Below, piece after piece: positions 23,467 through 31,916 of a stretch of DNA of 64,000 bases. The DNA is taken from contig DAHYHI010000102.1 in assembly GCA_027391075.1 (NCBI GenBank), positions 1 to 64,000 of the forward strand. Reading direction: 5' to 3'. This DNA is from JAJZAM01 sp027391075. Lineage in GTDB: Bacteria > Actinomycetota > Acidimicrobiia > Acidimicrobiales > Palsa-688. A program made the translations under genes and the position numbers. Under the pieces are notes generated by a model. It was not told the origin of the DNA, searched no databases, and worked only from the letters and a program-made list of their open reading frames with translations. Every line of letters starts with the position of its first letter. The stretch's first letter is position 1.

Positions 23467-25029
23467 ATGAGCATGATCTTGAAGCCTGGCACTTCTTGGT
23501 GGGAGACCTACGCCCGCTGTGTTTCGGTTGCACCCGAGGCTTTCGACTCTGACAGGCTGAGGAACCTGACCCGCGGCGAGTGGAGGCGCGTCGGCCTTCC
23601 CGGCGACCACGTCAACCCCGTCGACGGCACCCCGATCCCCGGACCGCCACGCGTCGACTACGACGAGGCTGTCGCTGCAGTAGCGCATGCGGGCAGGGAG
23701 CACCTCGAGTGGTCTGAGACCGACCTGGACGAGCGCAGAGCCCGTGTCACAGCCGCGGTGGATGCCATGACGGAAAATCGCGATCTTCTAGCGCTGCTAC
23801 TGGTTTGGGAGATCGGCAAGCCGTGGCGCCTGGCCTGCGCTGACGTCGACCGCTGCTTGGACGGAGTCCGCTGGTACGTCGGCGAGATCGAGCGCCAGAT
23901 GGCTATAGGAACACCCGACCAGCGACGGCCGCTACCTGGCGCTGTTTCCAACATAGCCAGCTGGAATTATCCGATGAGCGTGCAGGTCCACGCTGAGTTG
24001 GTCCAACTTCTCGCCGGTAACGCTGTGGTCGCCAAGACGCCTAGCCAAGGGGGCTTCCACACACTGACCCTCGCCCATGCCTTGATGAAGCGCGCTGGCC
24101 TTCCGGTGACTCTGCTCTCCGGCATCGGCAGCCAACTAGGAGAGGTTCTAATCAGGGGCGAGGGAATCGCAGCGCTGGCGTTCGTCGGGGGACGCGCGAA
24201 CGGACGGCAGGCAGCGGTGAGCCTCGCGGACACCGGCCGGCGTCACATGCTCGAGCAGGAAGGCCTCAACGCCTGGGGTATCTGGGATTTCAGCCAGTGG
24301 GACCTGCTGGCTCAGCACTTGCGTAAAGGCTTCGAGTACGCCAAGCAACGCTGCACCGCTTACCCGCGCTACGTCGTGCAGAGGCGACTCTTCCCGTCTT
24401 TCTTGGAAATGTACCTGCCCGTCGTCCGCTCTTTGCGATATGGGCATCCTCTCGCCGTGTCTGACCCGGCGGAGCCGCTACCAAACTTGGATTTCGGTCC
24501 CGTCATACACGCCAACAAGGCTTCCGACCTCGTGGAAGTCTTCAACGAGGCCCTCAAAGGCGGCGGAATACCCCTATATAGGGGGAGCCTGGGGGATGGG
24601 CATTTCCTCGACGGCCAGGACACTTCTGCCTACGTTGCCCCTGCCTGCGTACTCGCCCCGCCGGCTTCGTGGTCCTTGCACCACGCCGAGCCTTTCGGAC
24701 CCCTCGACTCAGTAATAGTCGTGGACACCGAATCAGAGCTTCTAGCGGCTATGAACGCAAGTAACGGGTCGCTGGTGGCTTCGGTGGCCACCGACGACTT
24801 GGACTTCGCCGCTCGGGTGAGCGAGCAGTTGCAGGCTTTCAAAGTCGGGGTCAACAAACCTCGTAGCCGCGGGGACCGCGAGGAGGTCTTCGGCGGTCTT
24901 GGACATTCCTGGAAAGGGGCTTTCGTGGGCGGAGACCTGCTTGTGCAGGCAGTCACCTACAATCCCCAAGGACCTGCGGAGCGGCTTTACGGTAACTTCC
25001 CTGACTATTCACTGCTCCCGAGACGCTAA
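23467..25029 (+). CDS. Aldehyde dehydrogenase family protein
   Basis: This 520-aa NAD(P)-dependent oxidoreductase oxidises an aldehyde to the acid. The catalytic Cys lies in AKQRCTAYPRYVVQ and the general-base Glu region in HMLEQEGLNAWGIWDF. ASWNYPMSV and VVAKTPSQGG correspond to the N and K residues of the cofactor site. The usual FTGST segment is FVGGRANG, so the cofactor contact is somewhat divergent. An N-terminal extension of about 60 residues precedes the core. The substrate is unknown. Its stop overlaps the convergent phosphatase stop (CTAA). Confidence 0.85.
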   Translation: MSMILKPGTSWWETYARCVSVAPEAFDSDRLRNLTRGEWRRVGLPGDHVNPVDGTPIPGPPRVDYDEAVAAVAHAGREHLEWSETDLDERRARVTAAVDAMTENRDLLALLLVWEIGKPWRLACADVDRCLDGVRWYVGEIERQMAIGTPDQRRPLPGAVSNIASWNYPMSVQVHAELVQLLAGNAVVAKTPSQGGFHTLTLAHALMKRAGLPVTLLSGIGSQLGEVLIRGEGIAALAFVGGRANGRQAAVSLADTGRRHMLEQEGLNAWGIWDFSQWDLLAQHLRKGFEYAKQRCTAYPRYVVQRRLFPSFLEMYLPVVRSLRYGHPLAVSDPAEPLPNLDFGPVIHANKASDLVEVFNEALKGGGIPLYRGSLGDGHFLDGQDTSAYVAPACVLAPPASWSLHHAEPFGPLDSVIVVDTESELLAAMNASNGSLVASVATDDLDFAARVSEQLQAFKVGVNKPRSRGDREEVFGGLGHSWKGAFVGGDLLVQAVTYNPQGPAERLYGNFPDYSLLPRR

Positions 25030-25799
25030 CTTTTCTCGTCTCGGGAGGTTACCTCGGCTCGCAGCAGGTCGAGCAGGACTTCGGCGTGCTCGACTCGACA
25101 GATCAACAGGTCCTCCACATAAGGGCTGGCCCGGTTGTAGACGAGGGTTGAGCCGTCTACGCGTGAAGCGTGTAGACCGGCGCTCACCGCCACGCCGACA
25201 GGGGCGGCCGAGTCCCACTCCCACTGTCCGCCGGTGTGAACGTAGGCGTCGGCGCTACCCTCCACTACAGCCATCGCCTTGGCTCCGGCGGAGCCCATGC
25301 GCACCACGTCGAAGCCCGCCGCGGTCGCCACGGCGGAGGCGATCGGCTGGGGTCGGCTGTCGCTCACGACGAGCCTTCTAGGCCCGTCGTGGACGCTCCG
25401 ACTTTGTGGCGTTCGGTCGGTAGCGAAAACTTTTCCCTGCGCAGGAAGGCTGACTGCCGCCGCCGTAATGCCCGCCTCTCGCTCCCAAAGCGCTATGTGC
25501 ACAGCCCAGTCCTGCCTGCCGGGTGTTCGGTACTCGCGGGTCCCGTCGAGGGGGTCTACAATCCAGACCCTGTCAGCTCCAAGGCGGCGAAGGTCATCCG
25601 GCGACTCCTCGGATAGGATCACGTCGTCCGGGCGGGACCGGCCGAGGCGCTCTTGGATCCACTTGTTTGACTCGAAGTCTCCTGCGTCACCGAGCCTGTT
25701 ACCGACCAGGCCTCCCGCGCGTACGGCCAGCAGAAGGCCGCCGGCTTCCTCCGCCACCTGGGCTGCGAGGAGGGCGTCAGCGCGCAAGTCAGAGCTCAC
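25026..25799 (-). CDS. cysQ: CysQ-like 3'(2'),5'-bisphosphate nucleotidase / inositol phosphatase family
   Basis: This 257-aa member of the Li+-sensitive Mg2+ phosphatase family shows the metal-site motifs LSEES, WIVDPLDGTREY and WEWDSAAPVGVAVSAG in the expected order. The DGTREY form is typical of CysQ, which dephosphorylates PAP from sulfate assimilation. Inositol or fructose bisphosphate substrates are not excluded. The start is GTG 25799, overlapping the icmF stop by 4 bp (GTGA), so it is translationally coupled to the mutase. The reason for this pairing is not obvious. Confidence 0.82.
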   Translation of the reverse strand: MSSDLRADALLAAQVAEEAGGLLLAVRAGGLVGNRLGDAGDFESNKWIQERLGRSRPDDVILSEESPDDLRRLGADRVWIVDPLDGTREYRTPGRQDWAVHIALWEREAGITAAAVSLPAQGKVFATDRTPQSRSVHDGPRRLVVSDSRPQPIASAVATAAGFDVVRMGSAGAKAMAVVEGSADAYVHTGGQWEWDSAAPVGVAVSAGLHASRVDGSTLVYNRASPYVEDLLICRVEHAEVLLDLLRAEVTSRDEKS

Positions 25800-28700
25800 A
25801 CGTTGCGTCGGTACTTGCCGCCGACTTCGAAAAGCGTCTGTGTGATCTGACCGAGACTTGCGTAGCGGACTGCTTCCATGAGCACGCCGAACACGTTACC
25901 CCCCGACAGGGCGGCGTCGGCGAGACGTGCCAGGACCTGCGGGCGCTCGTCCGCGTTACGTACGTGGAAGGACTCCAGCCGCTCCAGTTGGCTGCGCTTT
26001 TCGGCTTCGGTGGAGCGGGCCAGTTCCAACTGGGGGGGCACGGCATCGCCTTCGGGGTTGCGGAAGGTGTTGACTCCGACGATGGGGAGGCTCCCGTCGT
26101 GCTTGCGGCTCTCGTACAGCATCGACTCGTCCTGGATTCGACCGCGCTGGTAGCCGGTCTCCATCGCCCCGAGAACCCCGCCCCTCTCCGAAAGGCGGTC
26201 GAGCTCAGCCAGTACCGCCTCTTCGACTAGGTCCGTGAGCTCCTCCACGATGAAGCTGCCCTGCAAGGGGTTTTCGTTCGCAGCGAGGCCCCACTCCCGG
26301 CCGATTATCAGCTGGATCGCAAGAGCCCGCCTGACCGACTCAGCCGTAGGGGTTGTCACCGCCTCGTCATAGGCGTTGGTGTGCAAGCTGTTGGCGTTGT
26401 CGTAGATAGCGCACAGGGCCTGCAGGGTGGTCCGTATGTCGTTGAAAGCCATCTCTTGCGCATGCAAAGACCGCCCCGAGGTCTGGATGTGGTACTTGAG
26501 CTTTTGAGCCCGCTCGGAGGCACCGTAACGGTCACGCATTGCGATCGCCCATATCCGCCTTGCTACCCGGCCTATGACCGTGTATTCGGGGTCCATGCCG
26601 TTGGAGAAGAAGAAGGAGAAGTTCGGGGCGAAGTCGTCGACGTGCATTCCACGCGCCAGGTACGCCTCGACGTAGGTGAAGCCATTCGCAAGGGTGAAAG
26701 CCAGCTGGCTGATCGGGTTAGCGCCCGCCTCGGCTATGTGATAGCCGGAGATCGACACGGAGTAGAAGTTCTTGACGGAGTTGTCGATGAACCACTCCTG
26801 GATGTCGCCCATGACTCGCAGCGAGAACTCCGTCGAGAAGATGCAGGTGTTCTGGCCCTGGTCCTCCTTGAGAATGTCGGCCTGCACCGTACCCCTTATC
26901 CGGCACAGGGTCGACGAGCGGATCTCTTCGGTTTCCTCTGGGGTTGGCGGCCTAGAGTTAGCAGCGCTGAACCGCTCGACCTGGTCATCTATAGCAGCGT
27001 TGAAGAACATAGCCAGTATCGTCGGAGCTGGACCGTTGATGGTCATAGACACAGACGTGGCTGGATCGCACAGGTCAAATCCCCTGTAGAGGTCCCGCAT
27101 GTCGTCAAGGGTTGCTATGGAGACACCCGAGTTGCCGACCTTCCCGTATATGTCAGGGCGGACGTCAGGATCGAAACCGTAGAGGGTAACCGAGTCGAAG
27201 GCCGTCGACAGGCGCGTAGCTGGCTGGCCGGCTGACAGCATGTGGAATCGCGTGTTGGTCCGAGCGGCGTCGCCTTCGCCAGCGAACATCCGCGCTGGAT
27301 CCTCACCTTGCCTTTTGAGCGGGAACACTCCTGCGGTGAAGGGGAAAGACCCGGGAAGGTTCTCGGAGCGCAACCATGCGAGCAGGTCCCCGTCGGACTC
27401 GAAACGCGGCAAGGCCACCCGCGGCACGGGGGTCCCCGAAAGGGAAACTTTGTAAAGTTCCGCGTCCGACATAGAAGCTGCTCTCGCCGGCCATTCGTCG
27501 AGCATCCGTTTGGACTCGGCGTCGAAGCTCTCCTCGAACGTCGACGCAAGACGGCTGATGTCGAGGCGTTCCAGCCCTTGCTCGTCGACGATACCGAGCA
27601 CTTCGCGCAAAGCCTGGCGGCGCCGCGCTTGCATCACGAGTTGCCGGGTACGACGGTGGTAGCTTCGGACAGCCTCGGAGATCTCCGAGAGATACCTCGA
27701 CCTGGCGGTCGGGACGATCGCGTCCTTGCGTGTCGAAATACGCCCAGCTTGGGGAGGGAGGACCCCCGTGGTGGCATGAAGACCGAGCGCCCTTAGCTGC
27801 CCCAGGAGAAAGTGGTAGAGGGCGTTCACACCGTCATCGGCAAAGCGGGAAGCGACGGTAGCGAAGACGGGCAACTCCTCGAAGGGGACGCCACGATGAT
27901 CGCCGCTTCTTGCGAAGTGGCGCCTCACGTCGCGGAGAGCGTCCGCGCCGCCGGTCCGTTCGAACTTGTTGACCACCACCGCCTTGGCGAAGTCGAGCAT
28001 GTCGATCTTCTCCAACTGCGAAGGAGACCCGAACTCGGGTGTCATCACATATACGGGCAGGTCCACGTGAGAGATGACTTCGGCGTCGCCTTGTCCGATG
28101 CCGGGTGTCTCTACGATCACAAGGTTGTAACCCCCGGCCCGGCAGATCGAAATAGCGTCGTCCAGGCAGCCTGGTAGCTCAGAAGCGGAACCCCGCGTGG
28201 CCAGCGAGCGAAAGAAAATGGTCCCGTGACCGTGGCTGGACACGTCGAGCGAGTTCATGCGAATTCGGTCACCGAGCAGGGCTCCTCCCCCTTTGCGCCG
28301 GGTCGGGTCCACTGCGAGGACCGCCACGGAGAGCTTGTCCTGCTGGTCGAGGCGGAAGCGGCCCACGAGCTCGTCGGTCAGGGAAGACTTGCCGGAGCCT
28401 CCCGTGCCGGTGATGCCCAGCACGGGCGCCGGGTTGGTAGCGGCCGCTTCGGACAGGCGCATGCGAGTGTCCACGTCCAAGCCGCCGTTCTCGGACACCG
28501 AGATCAGTCTGGCTATAGCCCGCTGGTCTCCTTCGGTAGCCGCTTGGACATCTCGGGGGTCGAGGGAGCGCGGGGGCGTGTCACACTCTCGAATCAAAAG
28601 GTTGATCATGGACTCGAGGCCTAGGGACTGGCCATCTTGGGGTGAGAAGATCCGCGAGATGCCGTAAGCGTGGAGCTCGTCGATCTCCGAGGCGACTATC

Positions 28701-29005
28701 GTTCCTCCCCCGCCGCCGTACACCCGAATGTCGGGACGACCTTCTGATCGCAGCCTGTCGAGGAGATAACGGAAGTACTCGACGTGGCCGCCCTGGTAGG
28801 AACTGACAGCGACGCCTTGGACGTCCTCTTGAATAGCGGCGGTGACCACTTCGTCGACTGAGCGATTATGGCCAAGGTGTATAACCTCGGCCCCTTGGGC
28901 GACCAGGAGCCGTCTCATGATGTTGATCGCAGCGTCGTGACCGTCGAAGAGGCTGGCGGCGGTCACGAAACGCACCGGATTGACCGGTCGGTGCACAGAG
29001 TTCAC
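25796..29005 (-). CDS. icmF: Fused isobutyryl-CoA mutase IcmF
   Basis: This 1069-aa adenosylcobalamin enzyme interconverts isobutyryl-CoA and n-butyryl-CoA. The domain order is that of IcmF. Residues 1-135 are the B12-binding domain (FDGHDAAINIMRR, with the lower-ligand His). About 190-420 is a MeaB-like G-protein chaperone (GITGTGGSGKSSL, VDPTRRKGGGALLGD, NKFERTGG). From about 530 is the substrate-binding barrel (FAGEGDAARTNTRFH, YGKVGNSGVSIATLDDM, VSMTINGPAPTIL). The G domain loads and protects the cofactor. A TAAAAT box 6 nt before GTG 29005 indicates a leaderless mRNA. It lies beside a branched-chain dehydrogenase that would supply isobutyryl-CoA from valine. Confidence 0.95.
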   Translation of the reverse strand: MNSVHRPVNPVRFVTAASLFDGHDAAINIMRRLLVAQGAEVIHLGHNRSVDEVVTAAIQEDVQGVAVSSYQGGHVEYFRYLLDRLRSEGRPDIRVYGGGGGTIVASEIDELHAYGISRIFSPQDGQSLGLESMINLLIRECDTPPRSLDPRDVQAATEGDQRAIARLISVSENGGLDVDTRMRLSEAAATNPAPVLGITGTGGSGKSSLTDELVGRFRLDQQDKLSVAVLAVDPTRRKGGGALLGDRIRMNSLDVSSHGHGTIFFRSLATRGSASELPGCLDDAISICRAGGYNLVIVETPGIGQGDAEVISHVDLPVYVMTPEFGSPSQLEKIDMLDFAKAVVVNKFERTGGADALRDVRRHFARSGDHRGVPFEELPVFATVASRFADDGVNALYHFLLGQLRALGLHATTGVLPPQAGRISTRKDAIVPTARSRYLSEISEAVRSYHRRTRQLVMQARRRQALREVLGIVDEQGLERLDISRLASTFEESFDAESKRMLDEWPARAASMSDAELYKVSLSGTPVPRVALPRFESDGDLLAWLRSENLPGSFPFTAGVFPLKRQGEDPARMFAGEGDAARTNTRFHMLSAGQPATRLSTAFDSVTLYGFDPDVRPDIYGKVGNSGVSIATLDDMRDLYRGFDLCDPATSVSMTINGPAPTILAMFFNAAIDDQVERFSAANSRPPTPEETEEIRSSTLCRIRGTVQADILKEDQGQNTCIFSTEFSLRVMGDIQEWFIDNSVKNFYSVSISGYHIAEAGANPISQLAFTLANGFTYVEAYLARGMHVDDFAPNFSFFFSNGMDPEYTVIGRVARRIWAIAMRDRYGASERAQKLKYHIQTSGRSLHAQEMAFNDIRTTLQALCAIYDNANSLHTNAYDEAVTTPTAESVRRALAIQLIIGREWGLAANENPLQGSFIVEELTDLVEEAVLAELDRLSERGGVLGAMETGYQRGRIQDESMLYESRKHDGSLPIVGVNTFRNPEGDAVPPQLELARSTEAEKRSQLERLESFHVRNADERPQVLARLADAALSGGNVFGVLMEAVRYASLGQITQTLFEVGGKYRRNV

Positions 29006-29011
29006 ACGTTT

Positions 29012-29017
29012 ATTTTA
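29012..29017 (-). promoter_or_regulatory. Leaderless -10 box, icmF
   Basis: TAAAAT on the minus strand ends 6 bases before the icmF GTG, and no ribosome binding site is present. Confidence 0.6.
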
Positions 29018-29047
29018 GTTGGATGTCTTACTAATTTCTAGTTAGGT

Positions 29048-31204
29048 TCAGAACTCCAAAAGGCGCTGCGCCGCCGCGGCGATAGTGGAGACCTGAGGGA
29101 GTATCGCCGCCTCCAGCCCGGGCTCGTAGGCAACGTGCGTGTCGATCGCCCCCACTCGTATCACCGGGGCATCCAGGTCGGCGAAGCAGTTCTCTCCTAC
29201 CCACGCAGCAATCTCGGCACCGAAACCGCAGGTGAGCACGTCCTCGTGGACCACCAGCACCCGGCCACTTAGGGCCACCGACTCCGCCACGAGTTCCTTG
29301 TCCCAAGGAACGATCGAGCGTAGATCCACTACACGTGCTCGCACATGGTCGAGGCTTCTCACAGCCTGCAGTGACTTCTCGACCGTGGCTCCCCACGTTA
29401 CAACCGTGAGATCGTGCCCGTCGGAGGCGACCCGCGCCTTTCCGAACCCTACCTTGTAGCCCGGAGGCGGGTACACGGTCTTGGTGTAGGACTGGCGGAG
29501 CAGGTGCTTGTGTTCCAAGAAGAGCACCGGGTCCTCGGCCGCAAGGGCGCTGCGCAACAAGCCCACGGCGTCGCTGGCGCGAGATGGCATCACGACGGTC
29601 AGTCCCGGTACGTGGGCGAAGATCGACTCCCCCGACTGTGAATGCCATATGGCCCCGCCGGACAGGTAGCCTCCTATCGGGACGCGGATAACGAGCGGAC
29701 ACACGAAAGCTCCGTTTGAGCGCCACCTGATCGTCGCCGCTTCGGTCTTGATCTGCTGCATCGCAGTCCAGATGTAGTCGAAGAACTGGACTTCGGCAAC
29801 GGGGCGCAGGCCTCGAATAGCCTGGCCCACAGCGCGACCGACGATGTCGGCTTCAGCGAGAGGTGTGTTGTAGCAGCGGGCGAGGCCGAACTCCCGTTGA
29901 AGCCCGAACGTGGTGCCGAACACCCCGCCCTTGCCTTCGACTTTGGCGAGAATCTGCTCCCTGGCATCAGCGACGTCTTCGCCGAACACTCTCACCCTCT
30001 GGTCAGACCCCATCCCTTCCCGAAGAGCCAGTCGGATGGCTTCCCCGAGGGCCACCGTCTCGGAACCAGGCGAAGCGGGTGGCTCCTCCACCTCGTCGAA
30101 ATCAGGCAGGTCGACGACATGCGAGCGAATACTGCGAGGGTCGGGGCGCGGGGCATCCAGGGCCTTTCGTGAAGCGTCTGCCACTACCCGATGTGCTTCG
30201 TCGCTCATCGCGTCGAGTTGCTCGGGCGTGGCCAGACCCCGGGTGATGATCGCAGCGCGCATTCGCCGTAGGGGGTCCCGACTGGATTCCTCGGCGAGCT
30301 CCTCTTCGGAGCGGTACTTGCTCTGGGTATCGGCGGAGGAGTGCGAGTAGGGACGTGTAACCGTAGCGTGCAGCAGCGCCGGTCCTACCCCTGCCCTCAC
30401 CCGTGCCACCAAGGAGCGAGCCACCGTCCGCACAGCGAAGTAGTCGGTTCCGTCGACCTTGGCGACGCTCAGACCCCGAAAGCCACGTACCAGCTCCGAG
30501 ATGGGAGCCGGCGCCTGGTCGGCGGATGACACTGAGATGGCAAAGCCGTTGTCTGCGACGACGAAAAGCACGGGTAGGTGCAAGGTGCACGCCGAGCTCA
30601 GGCTCTCCCAGAACTCACCCTCCGACGTCGCCCCCTCACCCAAGGAAACATAGGTGATCTCGTCTCCTCTGGCCCTACAACCCTCGAGGCCTGTATTGCG
30701 AACGATATAGCGACCGGCTTCTGCGCATCCGACTGCAGGTAGACACTGGCTTGCGGTAGCCGAGGACTGCGTGACGATGTTCAAGGCTTTGTTACCCCAG
30801 TGGCAGGGCATCTGGCGTCCTCCCGAAGCTGGATCGTCAGCAGAGCCGACCGCCTGCAAGAGCATTTCGAACGGCGTTACACCCAGAGCGAGGACGAGAG
30901 CCCGGTCCCGGTAGTAGGGGAAGAACCAGTCGTAGGCTGGTCGCAGGTGACGGGCCAGGCCCAAAGCGAGAGCCTCGTGGCCCGCCCCAGAGATCTGGAA
31001 GAACACTTTGCTTTGCTTCTGCAACGATATTTCTCTGTCGTCGAGGAATCTTGACACCAAGGCGAGCCGGAAGTCTTCCAATATCTCCGCATCCGTGACC
31101 GCTAGGGGGTCTCCTCGACGAGGCGACGGCCGCTCCCCGAGTCGGCCCGGCAGCATCACTGCATCCTGGTCGCGTGTCACATCGGTGCCGCCAGCGCCAG
31201 TCAT
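29048..31204 (-). CDS. Branched-chain 2-oxoacid dehydrogenase E1, fused alpha-beta
   Basis: This 718-aa thiamine-diphosphate enzyme carries the E1 alpha part (residues about 50-385) and E1 beta part (about 400-718) in one chain; most bacteria have two genes. The ThDP/Mg site of alpha is SLGEGATSEGEFWES with VADNGFAIS; the beta half has FGEDVADAREQ, NTPLAEADIVGRAVG and FFDYIWTAMQQI. It would decarboxylate the oxoacids of valine, leucine and isoleucine; E2 and E3 are not in the window. The start ATG 31204 is chosen because TACGAT lies 6 bases upstream. The icmF gene follows on the same strand. Confidence 0.9.
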   Translation of the reverse strand: MTGAGGTDVTRDQDAVMLPGRLGERPSPRRGDPLAVTDAEILEDFRLALVSRFLDDREISLQKQSKVFFQISGAGHEALALGLARHLRPAYDWFFPYYRDRALVLALGVTPFEMLLQAVGSADDPASGGRQMPCHWGNKALNIVTQSSATASQCLPAVGCAEAGRYIVRNTGLEGCRARGDEITYVSLGEGATSEGEFWESLSSACTLHLPVLFVVADNGFAISVSSADQAPAPISELVRGFRGLSVAKVDGTDYFAVRTVARSLVARVRAGVGPALLHATVTRPYSHSSADTQSKYRSEEELAEESSRDPLRRMRAAIITRGLATPEQLDAMSDEAHRVVADASRKALDAPRPDPRSIRSHVVDLPDFDEVEEPPASPGSETVALGEAIRLALREGMGSDQRVRVFGEDVADAREQILAKVEGKGGVFGTTFGLQREFGLARCYNTPLAEADIVGRAVGQAIRGLRPVAEVQFFDYIWTAMQQIKTEAATIRWRSNGAFVCPLVIRVPIGGYLSGGAIWHSQSGESIFAHVPGLTVVMPSRASDAVGLLRSALAAEDPVLFLEHKHLLRQSYTKTVYPPPGYKVGFGKARVASDGHDLTVVTWGATVEKSLQAVRSLDHVRARVVDLRSIVPWDKELVAESVALSGRVLVVHEDVLTCGFGAEIAAWVGENCFADLDAPVIRVGAIDTHVAYEPGLEAAILPQVSTIAAAAQRLLEF

Positions 31205-31210
31205 TGCCCC

Positions 31211-31216
31211 ATCGTA
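31211..31216 (-). promoter_or_regulatory. Leaderless -10 box, BCKDH E1
   Basis: TACGAT on the minus strand ends 6 bases before ATG 31204. It supports this start over the longer open frame. Confidence 0.5.
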
Positions 31217-31219
31217 GGT

Positions 31220-31236
31220 CGCGAGAGATACTCGCG
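31220..31236. promoter_or_regulatory. CGCGAG-N5-CTCGCG dyad, candidate operator
   Basis: A perfect 6-bp inverted repeat around AGATA lies just upstream of the -10 box of the BCKDH gene, where a repressor would block RNA polymerase. Confidence 0.45.
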
Positions 31237-31301
31237 CTCCCCCAAGAACACCAACTCGACCCAAACTATAAAGCTCTACTTGAGCCTTATGTCGTGCGGT
31301 C

Positions 31302-31916
31302 TCAGAGTCGTGCGGGCTGGGTGACCATCATCATCAGAGCACCCAGAAACAGCAGATCGCTAATCGCCCCAGCCCAAGCAATTCGGGTCGCGTACAACCG
31401 AACGTCGACTTCCAACCCGATGTCCCCTCGTCCGTCCCAACCGCCAACTGGCTCACCGGCGCCGGCCGTAGACGTCGTCCCGCCAGCCTGAAACGCCTCG
31501 CCGGGATCGGAGGAGCCGAGCGACTTCACCCTGATATGGGTCACTGCCGAGCGTAGCCTGGCTTCCGCCGGGCGCAGCACGTAGACCAATAGCACAGAGG
31601 CCATAACCCAGATCGTAAGCCCGCCAAGCGCCCATAGCTGCGAGAACTCTGATCCCCCGGGTCGTACCGTCATGGCAGCCACCCCAAAAAGCGGAGCCGC
31701 CACCAGAGCGAACTCCGCCCATGTTCGGCCGGAGATGAAGCGCACCACCTCGCGTGTGGGTCCTTTCCGCCCGACGACGCCGTAGGCTCCGCTCAGGGCG
31801 ACAGCGCCGAACCCTACCAAGGCCAAGCCGACGTGCAGCGCGACGAGTAGGTCGTATAGAGCGGGATGGCCGGCGGGCGCCGAGGCGCGGACCACCTGCC
31901 CCAGGCGGCCCGCCAC
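31302..31916 (-). CDS. Four-helix integral membrane protein (DUF2269-like)
   Basis: This 204-aa protein has hydrophobic segments near residues 20-45, 68-85, 92-112 and 178-196 (LYDLLVALHVGLALVGFGAV, WALGGLTIWVMASVLLVYVL, ISDLLFLGALMMMV). A Gly/Thr-rich stretch lies before the last one. The layout resembles the DUF2269 family of predicted membrane proteins, whose function is unknown; this match is tentative. It starts at GTG 31916, sharing one base with the stop of the acyl-CoA synthetase gene upstream, so it is the last gene of a coupled set of three. Confidence 0.65.
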   Translation of the reverse strand: MAGRLGQVVRASAPAGHPALYDLLVALHVGLALVGFGAVALSGAYGVVGRKGPTREVVRFISGRTWAEFALVAAPLFGVAAMTVRPGGSEFSQLWALGGLTIWVMASVLLVYVLRPAEARLRSAVTHIRVKSLGSSDPGEAFQAGGTTSTAGAGEPVGGWDGRGDIGLEVDVRLYATRIAWAGAISDLLFLGALMMMVTQPARL

